A DNA stretch of 64,000 nucleotides from the NCBI GenBank assembly GCA_947396885.1, contig OX377201.1, positions 69,228,983 through 69,292,982 on the forward strand. The letters run 5' to 3'. Positions 35,867-46,468 of the stretch are shown here, in pieces (position 1 is the stretch's first letter; the number at the start of each line of letters is the position of its first letter). This DNA comes from Heligmosomoides polygyrus polygyrus. Its lineage: Eukaryota > Nematoda > Chromadorea > Rhabditida > Heligmosomidae. The position numbers and the translations under genes were made by a program. A model generated the notes under the pieces. That model was not told the origin of the DNA. It did no database searches and saw nothing but the letters and a program-made list of their open reading frames with translations.

Positions 35867-38800
35867 CACAACGAAGTCTGTTATACAGCACACAGTTGAA
35901 AATATGTAGATAATGTCAGAAGATTTGGGTGGAATTCTAAGGTTCCAAATTTTAAGTGAACAGTAAAACCGCCAGAAAGCCCAGAAAGCTATCGTGCGCA
36001 GACATCAAACCCCACATGTCCTGCTCATGAGACGATGCCACAGCGATCTGATCCGCTTGCCGAACGCGCCATGTAAGTCGATGTTCTGTCGCCGTAGCTC
36101 TCCACTCATCCTTTTTCTTCCTTTAGTAATTCGGCCAACGACTAGGAACACGAAACATGTTTTTATCCCTTAAAGCAAGGATGAGGAAGAACACTTGATT
36201 CAACTTTGTCTTTTACCCAGACGCTTTCCCTTGCCACTACGTGTGGAAGTGTGTGGGAGAAAAAGTGGTAACTTCAAAAGCGTAAAAGGCCGGTCTCACC
36301 CAAAGGTACTGCATGTGCCCAACCTGACTACGATCACCGATTATCCTACATTTTCTACTTTCTGGTTCCACATGTGTCTTCTGATACGTAGTGCAACTCA
36401 ATTATCTGATTCTGAGCTTCTCACACAGAGCTTCCCGTATATTGTGGTCCATTCCTTCTAGAGCCCATGATGTGTCAAAAACGAGATCGCGTTTCGGGTC
36501 CTAACCTAATACGCTTCTACGAACTTCTAGCTGTAGACCCTTTGATGGAACGCCTAGCCCATTGAAGCGCCAGATATGACTATAGTCGTGGAAATGTCTT
36601 GCTTTGCATTGCGAAGGATTTGCGCGCTGTAGGAGACCTTACGTAGCCGAATGTGAGGCATCACGCTGATCTAAAAAGAGACCTTACCCTGAAATTCAGG
36701 TAATTTCTCTTTATCAAAAAAGGAGGTTATTTCGGGAGAATGATTAAAAAGGAGCAATATCTTTCCCGCATCGATATCATGTTCTCGCCATTGTCTGAAC
36801 ATCAATGTTTAAAAAAAAACACGGCCGAGCATAGACACACCTGGTTCTTCTAGCACTGTCGAAAAGAACTCAGCAGCTTCATCTCCACAGTCAAGGCCGT
36901 CTGCTCGCAAGTTGAACTGGAGCCTTAAGAATTACAACATCGAAGAGGTCTGCCGCTATGGAGCATTTCTGGGTTCAATTTCAAGCTTCCTTTACTACCT
37001 ACATTACGCCGAGGATACCGCCAAAGGGGTATTTTATCAACTCGTTATGTTGTGCCCCTTTTTTCACAGTTCTGTCTTCGAACCCTTCAGTTTGATAGGC
37101 AACCGCAGCTTGCTGTGGTTTCCTATCAAATTCGCCTGCCTGTGTATCAACTTCAGATACCTATGCTAGCTGCGCGAATTCGGCGACCTCAACATGCGAG
37201 TCATGAAAGTGTGAATCCCTGTCAAGAAGGAAACCGGCTTCCATTCTCACCACCGCAGTGGTTTCCAGGTAAGCGAGTGAAGACATGAAGCATCGAGGAA
37301 TGGCCACAAGCGCCGTCGCTGGGTGTAGAAGCGAGTCTAGTCGAGCACCCTTGCCATTACATAGTGGATGTCGTCGCCTTGTCGCATGCTTTCTGATGTC
37401 TCCACTGTTTAAATATTAAAGCCTAAATGTCGGAAAAGCAACAGCGATCGCATATGATATATGCCTTTTCACGGAAATTTCGCCAAAAACCTGGTCACCA
37501 TTTGAGTGATAATACTCCTATCAATTTAGCTACAGCATTTTTTATAACTCGTTTTAATGAGAAGAGGCCTTACGCTCTACGCATTCGATGTTCAGTCATA
37601 AACTCTCAGATGATCGAGGAGTAGCTGATTTTATGGATTGCATAGTGAACCGCACATGCACTACATTGCCAATAACTAAATAACCAACATATCGAAGGGA
37701 TGTATACTATAAGCCCCAGGAGATCCGAAGGGACCAATTGATTCAGAACGCTCACAAATCTTTTTTCGCACAAGGTCTTGTTTTTAAAGCAGAACAAATA
37801 TCCTGCAGAAAGGTCACTCGTTCTCTACTGAACTGAAAGAAGTTAAAGCATTCAACGGCACCGCCACCTGAAAACCCTTTAGACCCTAGGGGTTCGACCA
37901 GCCAAACAAACGTGGATTTCCCGTGTTTGCTTGTGCTCAACGATGTCACCGGAAGGCATCTCTGAATATCGCAAGATCTCATGAAAGTTGAGAGCTGACA
38001 ATTTAAGCTCCACTTCTTTTGCTGTTTTTAAGACCGTGCATTTTGAGCAAACCTTCCACTTCGCGGAATTGTGCTGTCAAACTTAAGTATGTCAATAAGT
38101 GCTTGCTGTATAGTTAAAAAATGTTGCTTTAGCGCAGATCCTCAAATATTGTCTGAAACAGCCTTTCTAATATTCAAACCGCAATGTGCAAATTACACGA
38201 AAAGAGTTTCATAAGTCAAAAAACTCCCGGTGTTTTTACATTCATACAGGAAATGGTCTTTTTCTCACTGTATAACAATTAGATCCAAGCGCTATGGTAG
38301 AACAACCCCTGGATGAAAGCACATAAAAGGGGCACTGAAAGTGATTGCTGAGTACTTCACGATATAACCCAATAAATAAATGAGCAAGGGAAACATTCAA
38401 TACTTATTTTGAAGAGGCAACTTTTTGCAGCTCCAAAGTGTTCCATGCAACAGTTTTAACACTGCACTCTGAAATTACAACACCTTGCGGTTTTCACGGC
38501 CTTTGCTTTGTGGACCTTCTCGATATCCACTTGCACAGTGTTGCCATCTCTTGATCGCACGCACAGAATTCCGTCACGAACCTCACATTCGATCGTGACC
38601 ATCACAGGCTTCTCCCGTCCCGTGAGGAAACTGAAGCAGTCGTGTTATTCGCCAAGAAAATGCGTGTAGTAAGCAAAGATCAGTACCGGCCAGTCTTTCC
38701 GTCAACGACGATAAAGTGTCGGTCCAGGTTCTCACCAGAAATCGGTCCAAGCTTATCGCAGTAGAACGAAAACACCTGAGCCTTCCACTATTAGTCCCCA

Positions 38801-38937
38801 CAGTCCGTGCAACCGACGACACTTACACTAATCCCCTTGCAGGACTTGATTGGGTAGACGTAGAGTTCTTTCACAATTCCTACTGGCACGAGATCTGATG
38901 CTCGGAGGCGGAAATACGCCCACAATCGAGATGCCAC
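26935..38937 (-). CDS. MOSC-domain protein, MTARC-like molybdenum-cofactor enzyme
   Basis: Related proteins (mitochondrial amidoxime-reducing components) bind molybdenum cofactor and reduce N-hydroxylated compounds at the mitochondrial outer membrane. Ten minus-strand exons join in phase: 38937-38827, 38775-38687, 38630-38484, 36923-36841, 34705-34584, 34555-34451, 27427-27306, 27257-27183, 27128-27044, 26991-26935 (332 codons with stop, lacking the true start). Motifs: LYVYPIKSCKGIS and FLTGREKPVMVTIE (N-terminal beta-barrel), DGLDCGDEAAEF, NERTVVTSPDWWNNNVPKRK, TQASLDDLNSRLEKE, then the MOSC core FRPVIVV, PAWDEDKW, CFKPCQRC, TVDADTG, SPIFGVNAG and GYIHVGQTVYARY. Seven introns are 48-56 bp or close; three long ones hold transposons. 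One acceptor looks mutated (finding at 34532). Confidence 0.9.
27428..28600. other. MOSC intron sequence, no separate gene
   Basis: Start of the 7-kb intron between exons 34451 and 27427. Short frames on both strands at 27577-27862 carry no recognised domain. Nothing shared with other repeats was seen. Confidence 0.5.
28600..29310. repeat. TTCGAATA-rich repeat, interrupted by a SINE
   Basis: Dense ATTCGAA/TTCGAAT words on both sides of 28913-29204 resemble 21790-21990 and 57540-57830. The two halves become one element when the SINE and one copy of its target duplication are removed. Confidence 0.6.
28913..29204 (+). mobile_element. tRNA-derived SINE, 292 bp, intact target duplication
   Basis: Pol III A box TAGCGCAGTCGG (28923-28934) and B box GGTTCGGATTT (28975-28985) lie near the 5' end. 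The 3' end is CCTTTATCC plus a T run. ATTATTCGACTTTTT is duplicated exactly at 28898-28912 and 29205-29219. Related copies: 53445-55219 (minus, interrupted) and 35365-35660 (minus, decayed). Mobilised by an unidentified LINE. Confidence 0.9.
29311..30116. other. intron sequence, nothing recognised
   Basis: AT-rich MOSC intron with no convincing coding signal. A 30-bp motif ending TTTTTAGGTCATCAAAT recurs at ~29622 and ~29946, suggesting a local duplication. Confidence 0.4.
30117..31317 (-). pseudogene. reverse transcriptase C-terminal relic with 3' tail
   Basis: On the minus strand 31317-30988 is open for 109 codons and contains VNRFLHIDSEVSIGVKQNVI and YTEILRIANDCSKFEYFC, then KLRDFY. The style matches the post-catalytic region of Penelope-like or related reverse transcriptases. 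A tail TGCAATAAATCAATAAATCA at ~30148-30120 would be its 3' end. The catalytic domain is absent. Exact clade uncertain. Confidence 0.45.
31318..32540. other. intron sequence, nothing recognised
   Basis: MOSC intron sequence up to the hAT target site. Frames of 60-85 codons occur on both strands without domains or splice sites I trust. Confidence 0.45.
32556..34146. mobile_element. hAT-superfamily non-autonomous element, 1591 bp, 8-bp TSD
   Basis: Ends are CAGGGGTGTGCGTAA and its complement TTTACGCACACCCCTG. ATACCCAC is duplicated exactly at 32548-32555 and 34147-34154. Subterminal regions are strings of TACGATTTACGATT. It carries no transposase; 32729-32930 contains a LINE-type tail (TTTTGAATAAATAAATAAA). 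It sits in the 7-kb MOSC intron. A second copy's end is at 63350. Confidence 0.9.
35365..35660 (-). repeat. decayed tRNA-derived SINE
   Basis: It matches the SINE at 28913-29204 in reverse: CCTTTTGGGATGCGCCACTC, TCTACGGGATATCGTG, then GAGCCGAACCAAGATACC at the B-box region and GGAGACG near the A box. Many substitutions indicate an old insertion. Confidence 0.7.
35804..35864. repeat. (TA)n microsatellite, about 60 bp
   Basis: Uninterrupted alternating TA run in a MOSC intron; likely polymorphic. Confidence 0.95.
36924..38483. other. MOSC intron, nothing recognised
   Basis: Between exons 38484 and 36923. Several 60-85 codon frames occur without domains; none has both splice sites. Confidence 0.5.
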
Positions 38938-39541
38938 CTAAAAATCGTGGTTAAAATACGTTGATTATTCTATTGAACTTAGAAAGTTCCCCGCTTTGTT
39001 CTGTGAAAAAAGACCAGAGAACTATTATTTTTCGTACCGAATTGGCTTTGAGAGATGTCTGCCTCTTCTCAAACTAAATGTCTTAATTTTCCCCATGACT
39101 ACATATCTTAACTCCTATCCCCAACAAATCCATAACATTTTCAGGTGAGAGAGCAAATTATGAAAGCCAACTGGATACCTTTTAATCTAAAACAATTTTC
39201 AAATCAAACATCGTAGGGATTAGACTAGGCAGTCTAATGAGAGTATAAAAAGGTTGCAATTTTTCTTCAAGAAGATCTTCTACGACACCCTTTCAAGGCT
39301 TCAAATTCGCCAGCTTTTAAAAGTTCAAAACAATGTTAAATGTTTATAAAAATGAGATATGTCTTAGTGGAGGGGAACTCTGGTCTGTCTGCTTGATTGC
39401 AGTGTAAAATCCGAAGGCGAACTACTTTACAAAGGTGACACACAGAACTAGCCTACGTGAGGACCTTTCTCCGCAGTTTCCCAGCCAGGAGAAACAGCAC
39501 TCTTTGTGTCTATGACAAAACATCGTTGTGACAATGTCAAA
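38938..39541. other. no recognised feature
   Basis: Sequence upstream of the first firm MOSC exon, either intron or 5' flank depending on whether the exons at 42272-42524 belong to the gene. AT-rich, no coding signal. Confidence 0.4.
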
Positions 39542-40048
39542 TCAATTGAGATAAACTCCATTTTGTTCCACTACACTTCTCCAAAGACTGGGTACCTTTC
39601 TAATTCCTCTAGCTCAAAGGACTGCAGTTCTGGAGTCGAACCGTTGCTGAATCCAATTTTTGAGGTCTTCATCACGTTTCAAAATATTTCTCTCCAATTT
39701 CTTGCTTGAGAGCACGGAGGAGATGGTAGTCGATAGGGGCGAGGTCAGGGCTATACGGTGGATATGCCTCCCAGCCCAGCTCCTTTATTGTCTCTCTTGT
39801 GAGTCTTGCAACATGTGGTTTTGCACTGAGTGTCTGACAGGACATGTGGATCCAAGCTCCAAATTTTCATGCAAAGCCAAGACCCTTCAGATGGATTCCC
39901 ACCATCCTATGAGACACTTCGAGCTTCTGTGCCAGCTGACATGTCGTCTGCCTACTATCGGTACGAAGAAGATGGAGTCGTTCAGTGTCGTCCAATTCAG
40001 TTGGCACTCCTGATCCTGCTTTGTCCTCGAGTGAATAATCTCATTTTG
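39542..40048 (-). pseudogene. mariner transposase C-terminal relic
   Basis: On the minus strand: AKPHVARLTRETIKELGW, then PPYSPDLAPIDYHLLRALK (third catalytic Asp in IDYHLL), a frameshift near 39690, DEDLKNWIQQRFDSRT, and WRSVVEQNGVYLN ending at TGA 39542-39544. The second Asp box is altered (QTLSAKPH where DNA-PH is usual). The N-terminal part runs into the N gap. Distinct from the mariner at 19819-20713. Confidence 0.8.
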
Positions 40049-40248
40049 NNNNNNNNNNNNNNNNNNNNNNNNNNNNNNNNNNNNNNNNNNNNNNNNNNNN
40101 NNNNNNNNNNNNNNNNNNNNNNNNNNNNNNNNNNNNNNNNNNNNNNNNNNNNNNNNNNNNNNNNNNNNNNNNNNNNNNNNNNNNNNNNNNNNNNNNNNNN
40201 NNNNNNNNNNNNNNNNNNNNNNNNNNNNNNNNNNNNNNNNNNNNNNNN
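40049..40248. other. assembly gap (200 N)
   Basis: Exactly 200 N interrupting the mariner relic; true length unknown. Confidence 1.
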
Positions 40249-41150
40249 CTGCGAATACGATTTTACGGTTTTCAACGACTTTTGAAAGATTTGTTTTTCG
40301 ACTTCCTTTTTAAGCATTTCAAATCATAGGTAGTGAATTTTCGCGAAAATGATTTATGATCAGCAAACACTCGGATCTCACGCGTTGTGGTGGACTGTCC
40401 TGCGCCAGATTAGTGGCCTTCGAGAGCACCCACTGGTTTCTGCAATAAGGTGACACCGCATCTGTATCGAACACCTTATGTTCTGGAGCGCGTTCCGGTT
40501 CAGAAATTGTCATGCTCGCTCCGCCCGTCTCAAGCGGGGTGCAGAGGATGCGAGGCTGGCTCGCTCAGGCGCACAAGTCGGATGCACCCCCAATGTGAGG
40601 AGGCCCTTAGTTAGACGTTAGTCGATCGATCGGAATCAATTGGATCACTACCACAAATCAAGGCAAGAAGCTAAAGAGGGAACAAACCAACCAAGCTCAG
40701 TTTGAATCATCTTGGTGGTCACCATGGTCGACCTGATCGGTTAGTAGAAGAAAATGTCGTAGAGGAAAATGTCACTTCTACGAATAATTACAGGGAGTGC
40801 CCGATCTAAGCAATTCTTAGACTCTTTATGATTCGTGCAGCACTTGAAACAATCTGCTTTCTCAACTGCTGCTAAGCTCATCTCCTGTAACCTTTAACCC
40901 AGGGCTGGAAGTGCATCTGAAACGCGGAGTCTTTTCTGACTTTATCGCTGCTCTGAATTGTTTATCGGTCTATTATTTCAGGTTGAATTCCCCTTCTTTC
41001 TTGTGATCCCACTTGTATTCTTCTCATTCCTGTTTTCTCAAGGAACTTTCCGATGTGATCCTATAATCGGAGAGTGGACCTTGATGTCGTTGGCGGAGCT
41101 ACTACAGTGTCGGCCGCCAACAGCCCTTCGTCATCAAGATTCCCCCTGAT
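40249..41150. other. no recognised gene
   Basis: No coding signal. A GGCCCTTAG at ~40604 resembles a Harbinger-like MITE end but has no partner. Confidence 0.4.
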
Positions 41151-42090
41151 GCGTCAGCGAAATGGGAGAGTTCTTGCGAATGTCCTGGTATTGCTTAGCT
41201 TGCCTCTGAATCTAACAAGGAAAGGTTGCCAACTCATGGTGAGCTTTTGCGATGCTATTTTGACAGGACGTAGGACCCTGTGGACGAGTCCAGAATCACA
41301 TTTAGTTTTTGCTGAACGCTTTTTTAAAGACCTGAAAAAGAGGTGCGAAAGCGTGCGCGCAGCACTTATCAACCCATATGACACCCTTCGAGATGTGCCT
41401 CCATAGCGCAGTCGGTAGGAGTGCCGCCTCATAGAAACACACCGGCGAGCTTTTAAGTTCGAGTCCGCGTACTACCAATATTCTTGCATACTTTAGTTTG
41501 TTGTTATTACGGTGTCTCGTGATCACAGGAGTCAACTATAGACGATCAACGCTGACAACAAACCAAGGCTGTCTGTTTGCGCCTTCATATGTGCTAGTTT
41601 TACAACGATGCGCATCTGCACCACTACCATATCATACCATATCCCAATAATACCGTAACTGCACACAAATTCGCATACCTTACGGTTGAATATTATGAAC
41701 CCGGGCCATATCCTTCAGTCAGCACTGCGATTATACGGCTAAGAGAGCTGAAAGGAATGTGAGAGCTGAGGAATGTGCAAAAGTATTGGCAGTACGCGGA
41801 TACGAACTTAAAAGCCCTACGAGGTTCCTATGAGGTGGCACACGTACCGACTGCGCTACCGAGGCACACCTAGTGTGGTGTCGGTTGGTGATTGTGGCGC
41901 AACGTTTTGACACCTTTTTCCAGTTTTTAGAAAACCATTCAGCAGAAACTAACTGTAGTTCTAGACTCCGGTCACACGGCCCTACATCCTGTCAAAATAG
42001 CATCTCAGGAGCTCACCATAAATTGGGCACTTTTCCTTGTGAATTTAGTTATACATTCTTAACACTATCAATGCTCCCTTCCAAGTGATG
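41150..42090. mobile_element. foldback with tRNA-like boxes on both arms
   Basis: Arms ~41150-41480 and ~41795-42080 are inverted: GATGCTATTTTGACAGGACG (41251) pairs with TCCTGTCAAAATAGCATC (41986). Each arm ends inward with a tRNA-like unit: plus strand TAGCGCAGTCGG (41406-41417) and AGTTCGAGTCC (~41455), and the same on the minus strand at ~41860-41810. The anticodon region is degenerate, so these are not working tRNAs. The ~310-bp centre has no ORF. Confidence 0.7.
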
Positions 42091-42271
42091 CACCTCATAA
42101 GCTTTATACTCATAACAACTTGTATATTGCCTTTCTTTTGTATGTCGCTTAACTGCGACCGTGTTTTTTGTCATAGTTACTTCACTATTCTCTCAGCGAT
42201 AATAAATAGTGAATAATGAACAGAAATTAGGAATTAAATTGAGCACGAGAGGCTCGAAATAACTTACATAC

Positions 42272-42524
42272 CATTTTTGCAATTGAGGGCATAATTGGAA
42301 CACTTAAAGGCAGTGCTGGGACCATGTTCGGATCTAGACCATCCGTGACTCGGTCGATTGTCTCCCAGATTTTAGAGCCACTCGTCCTTGCATTGGAAAG
42401 AATACTGAACTGTTCACCAGCCGACGCCTCCAAAACCACTTCGGGTTATTAGACGTAAGATAAAAATCAAGCAGGCGAAAGCTCACATTGCATGGCGCAT
42501 CTCCAGTGGAAAGCAAGCTCTCAT
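42272..42524 (-). CDS. candidate 5' exons of the MOSC gene
   Basis: Two minus-strand segments, 42524-42487 (starting at ATG) and 42404-42272, have plausible splice sites (CAAT|GTGAGC, TTCAG|T, ATG|GTATGTAAG). They join in phase to each other and to the MOSC exon at 38937. The peptide includes KIWETIDRVTDGLDPN and VPALPLSVPIMPSIAKM, the second suitable as a hydrophobic N-terminal anchor. The 3.3-kb intron would hold the mariner relic and the foldback. Phase fit alone is modest evidence. Confidence 0.45.
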
Positions 42525-43049
42525 CACACTTATGCCAGCTCGCAGGAAGGTAAAGGTGTCTGACGTGGGTTATGTGCTGCAAGCTGCTTGTTTGTATAAT
42601 ATTTTCAATATCAAGTGCTTAGAAAATTACTTAGCACAGCGGTTGGTCTCAGGTACATATTGAAATCTGGTTATAAATGATAGAGAAATTAAACGGTGCA
42701 TTAAGATGAAAGTAATATGTTGTAGTATAGGTTCTTGTAGTACATTGAATATACATGGCATTACATACGTTTGCCACTCCACGAGTTGACAGGAGGTTTT
42801 GATAACGCTACTTTGAATAACATTTGGTTTAAACACTTGTGAAATATATAAGATGACTGCCGAAACGTGAAGAATTTGGGCCATTTTCCATGTCAGCAGA
42901 AAAGTCCAATTTTCGTGTCACGGGGATTTATGGCTTGAATCTCGGGAGCGCGAAGTCAAAGCTGAATCAAATTTTGGGGATTCATTACGCAGAAAGATTA
43001 AAAGATTTGCCTATAAGATAGAGATCTTGTTATGTCGATATCACTGATT
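42525..43049. other. no recognised feature
   Basis: Frames of ~85 codons on the minus strand without domains. If 42272-42524 are real exons, the promoter of the MOSC gene would lie here; no TATA box is evident. Confidence 0.4.
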
Positions 43050-44250
43050 CAGATCTTTCAGCCGCGAACCGTCGCAATCGCATAACTTCGTTCATGGTGA
43101 TCCTCTTAAAATCAAACGTACACCAAACGATTCCTCGCTTCAATGCAAATCCATAGGAATGTGTAATCGCTACGTAGGCAGTTTTAAGGCAGCGGTCATA
43201 GAAAAGTTCATTTCCTTATCAGTCATTGTCTTCAAGCACCTCTTCTATTTGGTTCGACCAAATAGAAGAGCAGCTGATCCAAATGTTTTAAGGTGGTGAG
43301 TCACAGATGACACATAATCTTGATTCCAACAAATCTTTTATAAAATGTTGAAAGTCTTATAGTTCAAGCTAAGCTAAGAAGGGAGCGCTACAGATTCTTA
43401 ACGGAATGTAGCTCAACGCCGTCCTTTCGCCTCCTCGCAAGGGGGCAGTACCACTGGTGCTCACACCCAGGTGCGAGCGTCGGCCGGGCCGTAGAGCGCT
43501 GGTTCGGGTCAAGTCGCAGCGATCTCAGAACTCAGCAGAGACGAAAGCGGCAAAGTATTGATCCTCGCAATTTTCGATAACCTTGGATCGATCGAAAGCT
43601 CCCGTTGTGCTTAACGTCGGCAGCACAATCGTTTCCCAAGTGAAGCTAGAGCTACCGAGTAAGCGCTGAAAACAAAGGAAAATCGGGATTTTTGTCAAAA
43701 TTAAGACGCTGAAAGACAATGACTAAGAAAAAAATGAACTTTTCTATGACCACTGCCTTAAAACTGCCTACGTGGAGATTAGATGGAAGCAAGGTTAGAT
43801 CCGCAACAAATAACCTTAAGAAGTTATATCCATGCACTACTTAGCTCAATTTTATGTGACAGATGGCTGGCGAAATTGGGCTCAAAATATGAAGAAAACG
43901 TTTCCTATACTTTCTTCGGAACAGATCCAGTCTCAGTTGTTTTTGTGGAGTTTGCTATCATTCTAACGGGCTCAGCATGAAGGGGACGAATTTTTGATGA
44001 CAAAGTACAATTTTTAAAATTTCATACTATCTCCTATCGGAGGGGTCGTAAAGCAATTAGCGACCGCTCCAAGAGAAGCTGTTGACAACTGGATCACTTT
44101 TTAACAAAATTAACTCTTACACATTCCAGTGGATTTGCACTGAAGCGAGGAATCGTTTGGTGCAAGTTTTCAGAGGATCGCTATGAACGAAGTTATGCGA
44201 TTGCTACGGTTTGCGACGGAAAAATCTGTCGCGAAGCGTCGATTGTTCAC
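43050..44250. mobile_element. foldback element, asymmetric arms
   Basis: Outer arms 43077-43165 and 44114-44205 are inverted (CAAACGATTCCTCGCTTCA with TGAAGCGAGGAATCGTTTG). Inner arms 43171-43232 and 43718-43774 are inverted (GGCAGTTTTAAGGCAG with CTGCCTTAAAACTGCC). About 340 bp (43780-44110) is present only on the right, so one arm gained or lost sequence. The outer end, with GACAGATTTTTCCGTC, recurs at 16040-16070. No transposase. Confidence 0.7.
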
Positions 44251-45189
44251 GAACTAGGAGCGACGTTGTATTTGCCGAACTTTAGAGATAAAGTGCAGCT
44301 TTATCGTGATCACAACAACAAAATACACACCACGACATCGGTCCTAGTTGATACAGCTACAAGGCGCAGTTACAATACCAGTGTTGTCTTACATAGACCC
44401 TCGAGGCGATATGTCCTAGTATGTCCGTCTCTTAACATGATTAAAGAAGAAAAACTTTTAAAAATAGCTAGAACAGTCTACTGGAACTAAAGCTTAATTA
44501 GCTATCAACCACATTACTTATTGTGGTACTGGTACTTCGCAGCTGCGGTCAGGAAGGACCAGTGTGCAGATTGTGAACTACTGTGATAGGCTAGTCGTCT
44601 TCATCCGTCTAGCAATAAGATCATTAGCTTGCTTTTCCCGCTTTATTTTGACCACATTCTGAACTCTGACCGAACGTCTCTAAAAGTGTTAGACTTACAA
44701 GCATGATGTTAGACAACCAGTGGAGAGGAACTATGAGCACTGTAGGACTTCTCACAAGCCTCATACATATTAACTACCCACCGCGCACGTCACGATCGAG
44801 GCACCAACCACGCCGATGACCGTCTTTCGATTGTCCGAAATCATCTGAAGTTAGCGCTTCAATCAAATTTGTTCTGTTGAACCAGTCTAATCTGTTAATG
44901 AAGGGTGTGTGGGTTGAGAGGGGAGAGCGCGATCGCTGTATGAAGAGGGGTGGCGGCGCATATGACCGATGTGTTCATAGGTGGAGACCGGTCGACCACA
45001 CGTCATCTGGACAACAGGACGCTCTGCGCAGCGTTCGCAGTTTACCAGCCAAAGGTTACCATAATGGTGCCGGAAGGCCGTGTGAAACAGCTACTGCCTC
45101 CTGACCAAACAAGGGTGGCTGGCTCAACACGGACTGCCAGATAGCAGCTCTCCGAAACGGGCCAGTGTTGCTCTTCGCTTCTTTAAATA
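44251..45189. other. no recognised gene
   Basis: A 74-codon plus frame (44266-44490) and a 64-codon plus frame (44950-45144) are open but have no recognised domain or firm splice sites. Confidence 0.4.
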
Positions 45190-45265
45190 GTCAGTGAATG
45201 AGGTGAAGCACGTCCGGCTCCGTGCCCACCTATTCGCATCCACCGTCCTTCCTTCTCTAATGCGG
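45190..45265 (+). repeat. fragment of the first RTE family
   Basis: The frame reads VRLRAHLFASTVLPSL, matching the RTE segment near 2915-2965 (VRLRA...STVLPAL). Only ~75 bp is recognisable. Confidence 0.5.
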
Positions 45266-46468
45266 ACATTGCAAATGCTATGCGCCTTGGTATGCATGTT
45301 CTTCTGATACCATCTTTTATATGATCAGAGGTCTCGATTTTGCTTCAGCTGCCGAAAAAAGCATCTCAAAAGTCGCTTCCCCCTAATCACATGGAGGCTC
45401 TCACTTTTACAACCTCTTAAAGTGCAGAAGCCACATGCATGCTGCTGCAACTGCGATCTCTGATTTCGACGATCGCATGCGAAGGTCACCGAAATAATTT
45501 GCTCCCTCCTGAAGGAAGCAACATCAGAAAGTGGTGCTGTACCCTACAAGAGCTCAGCCTTTGTGTATCACACGGCACAGGAGCAACGTTCTCCGCTACT
45601 ATGCTCGACATGATCAAGGGATGTATGAAAGTTCTCGTTTTCATGAGAATAAAATTATTTTCTACCTAAAGCAAACCACCAATACTGTTGAAATTCTGCC
45701 ACAATCAAGGCAACCGGTAAGCGAAAAAACGCAGTCTTGAAGAGGTTCATCCTTGCTTGAAAGGACTTCTTCTTGGAAGCCCTGAGCGAATGATAGACTA
45801 TTCAGTTCCTTCAAGCGAGGACCCATCGGAGCATTCTGGCACGCGCCAGAGACGCCTAGACACATCGTTAGAGCCCCCGCTCGAGCATTTCGATGATCAG
45901 CGGGACAACAGATGGACACGGATGATAATATGCGATTATCAGTTGAACTTTCGAAACAGTCTCACGACGGACCCGTAAAAACCGGCGCTGTTTGTGCTCT
46001 GAATACGAGACTGGAAGAAATGTATCGGAAAATAGGCAAAGGATTACAACTGCATCTACACTCAAGACTGCTCGCACACACACGCTGGTTAGGACCGGCA
46101 GCTATCACACTGCCAGGCAAGTTTGACGGGTTTCCGGCCCCAACTCCCCCCCCCCCCCCCCCCCCCCCACTCGAGGAGCTTTCCTCTCCCACGGCTTCCT
46201 ATCACTTTCAGGCCCTGCACCTTTTTCGTGTTACCGAACGAAGGCTAGTGGTTTCTGAATGGTGCAGTTCCTCATGTCATTTCGAGCGCGTTGCAGCCGA
46301 ACCGCTCCTCCGGCAGCCTTCTGGTCTGCAGGTGAATGCTCGTCCGTATCTTACAAGCGTTCAGTAAGGGACCTATACCGACCATGAGTCCTTCCCCTGC
46401 AGCCGATAGCACATGTTAATACGTCATTTATCAAGTTGTTAACGATCATACAAAAAGTGCGAGTCTGC
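45266..46468. other. intergenic; C-run; ADP/ATP translocase 3' flank
   Basis: A 151-codon plus frame (45912-46367) spans a run of about 20 C (46147-46168) and has no recognised domain. On the minus strand a variant poly(A) signal GATAAA lies at 46427-46432, 37 bp after the translocase stop. Confidence 0.4.

Larger units (their letters stand above)
34706..36840. other. MOSC intron with an old SINE and a TA microsatellite
   Basis: The 2.1-kb intron between exons 36841 and 34705. A 72-codon minus-strand frame (34915-35133) has no recognised domain. The intron also holds the SINE relic and microsatellite listed next. Confidence 0.6.

Noticed and set aside
38795..38815. Possible coding match (TDCGD-like) between MOSC exons 1 and 2
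   Set aside because: It lies in a 51-bp intron with good GT and AG ends; the real DCGDE motif is in the exon at 36841-36923.
41403..41475. tRNA gene
   Set aside because: A and B boxes are present, but stems and anticodon loop do not form a proper cloverleaf, and an inverted partner shows it is part of a foldback.
45912..46367. 151-codon ORF with a proline run
   Set aside because: The proline run is a C homopolymer, flanking sequence has no domain, and composition is not coding-like.
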